Positions 59,980-64,000 of a DNA stretch of 64,000 bases are shown in pieces; positions within the stretch are counted from its first letter, which is position 1, and each line of letters begins with the position of its first letter. A program made the position numbers and the translations under genes. The notes beneath the pieces were generated by a model that was not told the DNA's origin, did not search any database, and saw only the letters and a program-made list of their open reading frames with translations. The stretch comes from Nodosilinea sp. P-1105 (lineage in GTDB: Bacteria > Cyanobacteriota > Cyanobacteriia > Phormidesmidales > Phormidesmidaceae), in NCBI RefSeq assembly GCF_012911975.1, contig NZ_SMDQ01000027.1, forward strand, positions 1 to 64,000, given 5' to 3'.

Positions 59980-60240
59980 GGGCGGACACACAGGTCCGCA
60001 TCTGAAAAACGAAAAACGAAAACGGAAGAACGAAAATCCGTTACCATCCATTTTGCTGCTACTTGGTACAGCCCCATCCCTCACCCGTGGGTTACGGCGG
60101 GACTGGAGTGACCAGGCGATCGCCCTAACCCCGACCGCCTAACCCCGACCGCCTAACCCACGCTACGAATCCAAAATCCAAAATCCAAAATCTCCCCACC
60201 TCCGCCATTCCTGGCCAGGGCGGACACACAGGTCCGCCCC
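59980..60240. repeat. Dispersed repeat block, inverted partner of 23123-23400
   Basis: GGCGGACACACAGGTCCGC hairpins at 59980-59999 and 60218-60239. Heptamers at 60004-60038 (GAAAAAC x2, GAAAACG, GAAGAAC, GAAAATC) and 60169-60189 (ATCCAAA x3). Between them the stretch 60085-60193 is the complement of 23154-23245 with small indels. Confidence 0.7.
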
Positions 60241-60272
60241 TACCCCATCCCCCCATCCCCCCATTTAAACCC

Positions 60273-61592
60273 CTACCCCTTGCCCTGGGCGGCACGCAGC
60301 TGCTGTTGAAAGGCGTCTGCATCCTGTAGCAGAGCCGCCTGCGCCAAGCTAGACTGCTCCCCTGACCCCAGCCACTTGATTTGCACCGTGCCCTGGGCCG
60401 CTTCGTCATCCCCCACAATCAAACAGGCGGCAGCCCCACTGCGGTCGGCCCGCTTAAACTGCTTGCCAAAGGCGGCTCCGCTCAGGTCTAGCTCGACAGC
60501 GATGCCTTTCTGGCGCAACTTTTGAGCCAATTGCAGGGCGTTGGCTTCAGCCCGATCGCCTCGGGATACCAGGTATACATCGGGGGCAGTGGCTGACGTT
60601 GGGGTCAGCATTGCCAGCAGCAGCGTTAAGCGCTCTAGGCCAATGGCCCAGCCCACGGCGGGGGTATGTGGGCCACCCAACTCCTGGACTAGGCCGTCAT
60701 AGCGACCGCCGCCGCACACCGTAGCCTGGGCCCCGAGGTCATTGGACTGAATTTCAAAAGCGGTATGGGTATAGTAGTCGAGCCCCCGAACCAGCCGAGG
60801 GTTAAGTTCAAAGGTAATCCCCAGATCACTCAGTTGCTGACATACCCGTTCAAAGTGGTGCTGCGAGACATCACCGAGATAGTCCAAAATGCTGGGGGCA
60901 TCTTGGGCGATCGCTTGGGTTTTGGGATCTTTACTATCTAGGATGCGCAGGGGATTACGGCTAAGGCGATCCTGGGAGTCGGCATCTAGGTCGGCCTTAA
61001 AAGGAGTGAGGTAGTCTACCAGCGCCTGCCGGTAGCGATCGCGGTCTTGCCGATCCCCCACCGAGTTCAGGTAAAACACCAGGTCTTGTAGCCCCAGGGT
61101 GGTGAGCAGGTCGGTGGCCAGGGCAATCACCTCCACATCAGCGCGGGGGTCAGAGCTACCCAGTACCTCCACACCGATCTGGTGGAACTGGCGCTGTCGC
61201 CCTTTTTGGGGCCGTTCATAGCGAAACATGGGGCCGCCATACCACAGCCGTTGCACCCCCCCTTGGGCATAGAGACTGTGTTGAATGTAGGCGCGCACCA
61301 CCCCAGCTGTACCCTCAGGGCGCAGGGTACAGCTGCGATCGCCCCGATCGACAAACGTATACATTTCCTTGCCGACCACATCGGTTGCTTCCCCAATCCC
61401 CCGTTCAAACAACTGGGTTTGCTCAAAGGCAGGGGTGCGAATTTCCCGGTAGGCCGCCCGCCGAAAAATCTCCCTGGCAGTGGCCTCTACCCATTGCCAG
61501 ACCTGGCTATCAGCCATTTTCAGATCTTTCCCCACCTGCTGGGGGATTGGCAAAATATCTTCGACTCCCGGCAGGGATTGAATCAGCTCCAT
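60273..61592 (-). CDS. hisS: Histidyl-tRNA synthetase
   Basis: 439 residues. Class II motif 1/2/3 context: [97 protein letters not shown] and [17 protein letters not shown]. The anticodon-binding domain is at the end ([40 protein letters not shown]). An antisense ORF of 390 codons (61182-62354) crosses it and is spurious. Confidence 0.93.
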   Translation of the reverse strand: MELIQSLPGVEDILPIPQQVGKDLKMADSQVWQWVEATAREIFRRAAYREIRTPAFEQTQLFERGIGEATDVVGKEMYTFVDRGDRSCTLRPEGTAGVVRAYIQHSLYAQGGVQRLWYGGPMFRYERPQKGRQRQFHQIGVEVLGSSDPRADVEVIALATDLLTTLGLQDLVFYLNSVGDRQDRDRYRQALVDYLTPFKADLDADSQDRLSRNPLRILDSKDPKTQAIAQDAPSILDYLGDVSQHHFERVCQQLSDLGITFELNPRLVRGLDYYTHTAFEIQSNDLGAQATVCGGGRYDGLVQELGGPHTPAVGWAIGLERLTLLLAMLTPTSATAPDVYLVSRGDRAEANALQLAQKLRQKGIAVELDLSGAAFGKQFKRADRSGAAACLIVGDDEAAQGTVQIKWLGSGEQSSLAQAALLQDADAFQQQLRAAQGKG

Positions 61593-61638
61593 GGATTTAA
61601 TGATGACAACAAAAGATTAATGATTAGCGCAGGGGCAC

Positions 61639-61659
61639 GGTTTGCGGTTTGCGGCTTGT
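61639..61659. repeat. GGTTTGC heptamers, three units
   Basis: GGTTTGC, GGTTTGC and GGCTTGT, directly related to the long array at 17372-17476. A stretch upstream of hisS. Confidence 0.55.
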
Positions 61660-61686
61660 CCGGCACCTGCGTAACCCACCCCTGCC

Positions 61687-61757
61687 CCTCCCAGGAGGGG
61701 ATGCCGACACCCAAGACCCGACACCTAACACCTATTTTCTGCCTTCTGCCTTCCCCC
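61687..61757. repeat. Short hairpin and heptamer composite (ACACCTA, TTCTGCC)
   Basis: CCCCTCCCAGGAGGGG (61687-61702) is a strong hairpin. The downstream 7-mers ACACCCA, AGACCCG, ACACCTA, ACACCTA and TTCTGCC, TTCTGCC, TTCCCCC run to 61757, a few bases before the pedR stop codon region (61764). Confidence 0.55.
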
Positions 61758-61763
61758 TTCCCT

Positions 61764-62054
61764 CTAGGCTTCCTGGCTTTCTACCCCATCGGGAGTGGGC
61801 AAGACACAACAGTTGATTTCGTCAATGCATACCTTACCCGACTGCAAGGCCCAGCGAAACAGTTCAACCCGGTTGCCGGTTGCGGTTTTGGTCAAAATAT
61901 TGCTGATGTGGTTATCAACAGTGCGCTTGCTGATTTCCAACTTTTCAGAAATTTCTTGGTTGGTCAGCCCAGACGCCACCAGCTCAACAATTTGCAACTC
62001 CCGATCAGAAAGACTTCCCTGACCATGGATTGGAGATGTGTCGTTGCTTGCCAT
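61764..62054 (-). CDS. pedR: Stand-alone LuxR-type HTH regulator, PedR-like
   Basis: 96 residues with only an HTH domain: SLSDRELQIVELVASGLTNQ, EISEKLEISKRTVDNHISNI, LTKTATGNRVELFRWALQ, followed by KVCIDEINCCVLPTPDG with three Cys in CIDEINCC. This small, receiver-less layout with a C-terminal Cys cluster matches PedR of cyanobacteria (from memory), which senses photosynthetic electron-transport redox state via thioredoxin and changes stress and photosynthesis gene expression. NarL-type receivers are absent. Lone gene, divergent from DUF4168. Confidence 0.75.
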   Translation of the reverse strand: MASNDTSPIHGQGSLSDRELQIVELVASGLTNQEISEKLEISKRTVDNHISNILTKTATGNRVELFRWALQSGKVCIDEINCCVLPTPDGVESQEA

Positions 62055-62152
62055 ACCAAATACTGTTCCTGTGGGTTGTGTATTTATGCTTATCTATCTA
62101 TAACTATAGGCTGTTATTTCAGTTCCGGTAAGCTTTTTGGAGAATTCCAACC

Positions 62153-62599
62153 ATGGCTAGATGCAACCGATATGCTTGGATCCTCGCAGTGGAGCGGTGG
62201 CTGCTATCCCTGGGAATCATACTGGGTTTGGGGCTGGGGTATGGGATACCGGTTGGGGCGGCTCCGGCGCCCCTTGAACCGGACAGCGAGATTGCCGAAC
62301 CCGCACTACCTAGCAATCAGCCGGATGCCAGTGATATTCCCTCCGAAACTGTGAGCCGGTTTGTCAAGGCCTATTTGGCTGTAGTAAAGCTGATTGAATC
62401 AGAAGAGCCCAGTCTACAGCGGGCTGAAACTGACACAGAATCAAGGCAAATGCAGCAGGAGATCCAGGCCAAGGCGATCGCCCTGATCCAAGATCACGAC
62501 CTTACCTTGCAAGCCTACTGGGAACTGCTGGGGCTAGCCAATAGCGATCCCGAGTTCCGAGAGCGGGTGCTGGCCCAGGTGGAAGAAGCGAGCCTTTAA
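62153..62599 (+). CDS. DUF4168 domain secreted protein
   Basis: 148 residues. Signal segment WLLSLGIILGLGLGYGIPVGA with a cleavage site at AA near residue 38. The rest is a helical DUF4168 domain (SRFVKAYLAVVKLIESEEPS, MQQEIQAKAIALIQDHDLTL, YWELLGLANSDPEFRERVLA). Periplasmic; function unknown, restricted mainly to cyanobacteria and proteobacteria. ATG at 62153. Confidence 0.75.
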   Translation: MARCNRYAWILAVERWLLSLGIILGLGLGYGIPVGAAPAPLEPDSEIAEPALPSNQPDASDIPSETVSRFVKAYLAVVKLIESEEPSLQRAETDTESRQMQQEIQAKAIALIQDHDLTLQAYWELLGLANSDPEFRERVLAQVEEASL

Positions 62600-62613
62600 A
62601 TGAAGGCAGTACG

Positions 62614-62940
62614 CTAGTGGTCTGTCAAGACTAAAAATCAGGGTAAGTGCTTTGCAAAAGCCCTTTAATCTTCAGGGAGGTTGCTTCAACACATCAGGAC
62701 CTTTCATCCCCTCCCACGGAGGGGTACCCGTTCGCGTTCGCGAAGCGTTCCGAGGAAAAGCGTTCCGCAGGAAAGTCCGGGGTGGTCCCCTCCTTTGGAG
62801 GGGTGCCCGGAGGGCGGGGTGGGTTCCTTCGGGCTTGCTTGACTCACCCCTACCCCTCCAAAGGAGGGGATTTCGGACCTTGATGCTACCAAATCTCTAC
62901 ATCTGGAAACCCTAAATTCAAGTCTTGACGCTGTACTAAG
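62614..62940. repeat. MITE-like element with hairpins, overlapping the PBP stop
   Basis: The left end CTAGTGGTCTGTCAAGACT (62614-62632) and right end AGTCTTGACGCTGTACTAAG (62921-62940) are partly inverted (TCAAGACT). Inside are three CCCCTCC/GGAGGGG hairpins (62708-62724, 62787-62803, 62853-62869) and TTCGCGAAGCGTTCCG, a motif shared with the 205-bp elements. The right end contains the TAG stop (62936-62938) of the penicillin-binding protein. No ORF of its own. Confidence 0.55.
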
Positions 62941-64000
62941 GCTGCACAAACTCTGAGGGGCGCCTAAAGTTTTCCACTGGCACATTGGCCAGAGCCTGCT
63001 GCATAAAGTCTCGCCATACCGGGGCTGCATAGGTACCGCCAGTGGCCCCTGACCGCATCGGAGTATTATTGTCATTGCCAATCCACACCGCCGTTGATAG
63101 CTGTGGCACATAGCCCACGAACCACACATCCCGCTGGGAGTCAGTGGTGCCGGTTTTACCCGCTGCCGGACGGCCAATTTGAGCCGCCGTGCCAGTTCCT
63201 CGGGCAATCACCCCTTGCATCACATCGGTTAACGACGCAGCTGCCCAGGGGTCAAGCACCAGTTGAGGTTGGGGGGTATTGTCGAGCAGCACATTACCGG
63301 TGCTGTCGGTCACCTGCACGATGAAGGTGGGGTCAGAGTGCCACCCATTGCTGGCAAAGGTGGCATAGGCCCCGGCCATTTCCATCGGGGTTAAATCCAC
63401 AGCGCCTAGGGGTAACGAGGTGACTGGCTGCATCGGACTGCGGATGCCCAGGGTACGAGACACCTCAATCACCTGGTTAATGCCTACCGCCTGGCCCAAT
63501 TTGACCGCTGGGACATTTCGAGACACTTCCAGGGCTTGCCGAATCGAAATATTTCCCATAAACGTTCCATCATAGTTTCTGGGGCTATAGGAACGGTAAC
63601 CGTCTGGATAGCTAACCGGGGTGTCAGCGATGCTGCTAGAGGGGGTATAGCGCCCAGTGGCAAAGGCCGCGTAGTATACGAACGGCTTAAAGGCCGATCC
63701 CGGTTGACGATGGGCTTGAATGGCGCGGTTGAATTGGCTCTCCTGGTAATCGACACCGCCTACCATCGCTTTAACAAAATGGGTGCGAGGGTCAATCGCC
63801 ACCAGGGACATCTGATCAGCAATGTGACGAATGCGGGCATTGTGACGCTGTACCGTGGCTTCTGCCATGTTTTGCATGGCTAGATCCACTGTGGTTTGCA
63901 CCCGCATCCCCCCCTTCAGCACCGCGTCATGGCCAAACCGCTGCTTCAGTTCTTGAACCGCCGCCTCTGTGACATAGGGGGAAATACTGCTGCGGAAGGA
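62936..64000 (-). CDS. Penicillin-binding protein, transpeptidase domain (class A/1A-like), N-terminus outside the window
   Basis: Frame open to the window edge: at least 354 residues are present. Motifs of the transpeptidase: SxxK as PGSAFKP, SxN as SRN in EVSRNVP, and KTG as GKTGTT, in the right order, plus FVGYVPQLSTAVWIGND and YAAPVWRDFMQQAL. The upstream part VTEAAVQELKQRFGHDAVL-like stretch (63923-64000) precedes GMRVQTTVDLAMQ, a linker typical of class A PBPs. Glycosyltransferase domain would lie beyond 64000. It cross-links peptidoglycan. The stop TAG lies inside a repeat end. Confidence 0.9.
   Translation of the reverse strand, partial: SFRSSISPYVTEAAVQELKQRFGHDAVLKGGMRVQTTVDLAMQNMAEATVQRHNARIRHIADQMSLVAIDPRTHFVKAMVGGVDYQESQFNRAIQAHRQPGSAFKPFVYYAAFATGRYTPSSSIADTPVSYPDGYRSYSPRNYDGTFMGNISIRQALEVSRNVPAVKLGQAVGINQVIEVSRTLGIRSPMQPVTSLPLGAVDLTPMEMAGAYATFASNGWHSDPTFIVQVTDSTGNVLLDNTPQPQLVLDPWAAASLTDVMQGVIARGTGTAAQIGRPAAGKTGTTDSQRDVWFVGYVPQLSTAVWIGNDNNTPMRSGATGGTYAAPVWRDFMQQALANVPVENFRRPSEFVQP

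Noticed and set aside
61182-62354. 390-codon plus-strand ORF antisense to hisS and pedR
   Set aside because: Reads the complement of a well-recognised hisS and pedR, has low-complexity Pro/Ser/His text without domains, and ends in the upstream region of DUF4168; no ribosome-binding site was seen.

Overview
The window looks like a chromosomal segment of a cyanobacterium, probably a filamentous Leptolyngbya/Nodosilinea-type organism (inference; there is no 16S). Three things support this. The palindrome GCGATCGC (HIP1) is scattered through both genes and gaps. There are many cyanobacteria-restricted families (DUF2808, DUF3179, DUF4168, DUF4327, DUF4346, DUF4912, a PedR-like regulator, a group 2 sigma factor). 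A lysidine-type tRNA-Ile(CAU) closely resembles chloroplast trnI-CAU. Most genes are single or in operons of two to four.

Layout. 1-5.1 kb: the end of an IS1-type transposase, a 205-bp inverted-terminus repeat, DUF2808, a TauE/SafE exporter, DUF3179, and a peroxiredoxin/DoxX-like pair. 5.2-12.5 kb: the most interesting accessory locus, an NHLM-type (bacteriocin) peptide-export system. It has a 60-residue double-glycine precursor on the minus strand, a terminator behind it, and a divergent tightly overlapping operon of a dual cyclic-nucleotide-binding protein, a very short membrane-fusion-like protein, a C39-peptidase ABC exporter and a second NHLM ABC protein. No peptide-modification enzyme is present. 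12.6-18.9 kb: a type II NAD(P)H dehydrogenase and a complete sugar/osmolyte ABC importer. 19.3-30.2 kb: sigma factor, potA and potD (without permeases), Ser/Thr kinase, V8-like protease, citramalate synthase. 30.5-42.7 kb: RodZ-like protein, tatC, TPR protein, fur, rsmE, comB, DUF4912, DUF2993, a RibD-like reductase, a FemAB/GNAT-like protein. 43-46.6 kb: a TIR-formylglycine-enzyme fusion, a TerB protein, and a fusion of a degenerate adenylate kinase to thioredoxin. 46.8-64 kb: M50 protease, HxlR regulator, SulP transporter, lipA, L,D-transpeptidase, CNNM protein, tRNA-Ile, pyrE, two methyltransferases, hisS, pedR, DUF4168, and a truncated penicillin-binding protein.

The gaps are rich in small dispersed repeats. 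There are two inverted copies of a 205-bp element; a roughly 107-bp family with CTAG-type ends that supplies the stop codons of two neighbouring genes; a 67-bp hairpin family placed just after genes; GTAGGGTGGGC and GGGCGGAC palindromes; and at least ten tandem arrays of unrelated sequence that share a 7-bp period.

All functional calls come from reading translated sequence and remembered family motifs. No database search was run.
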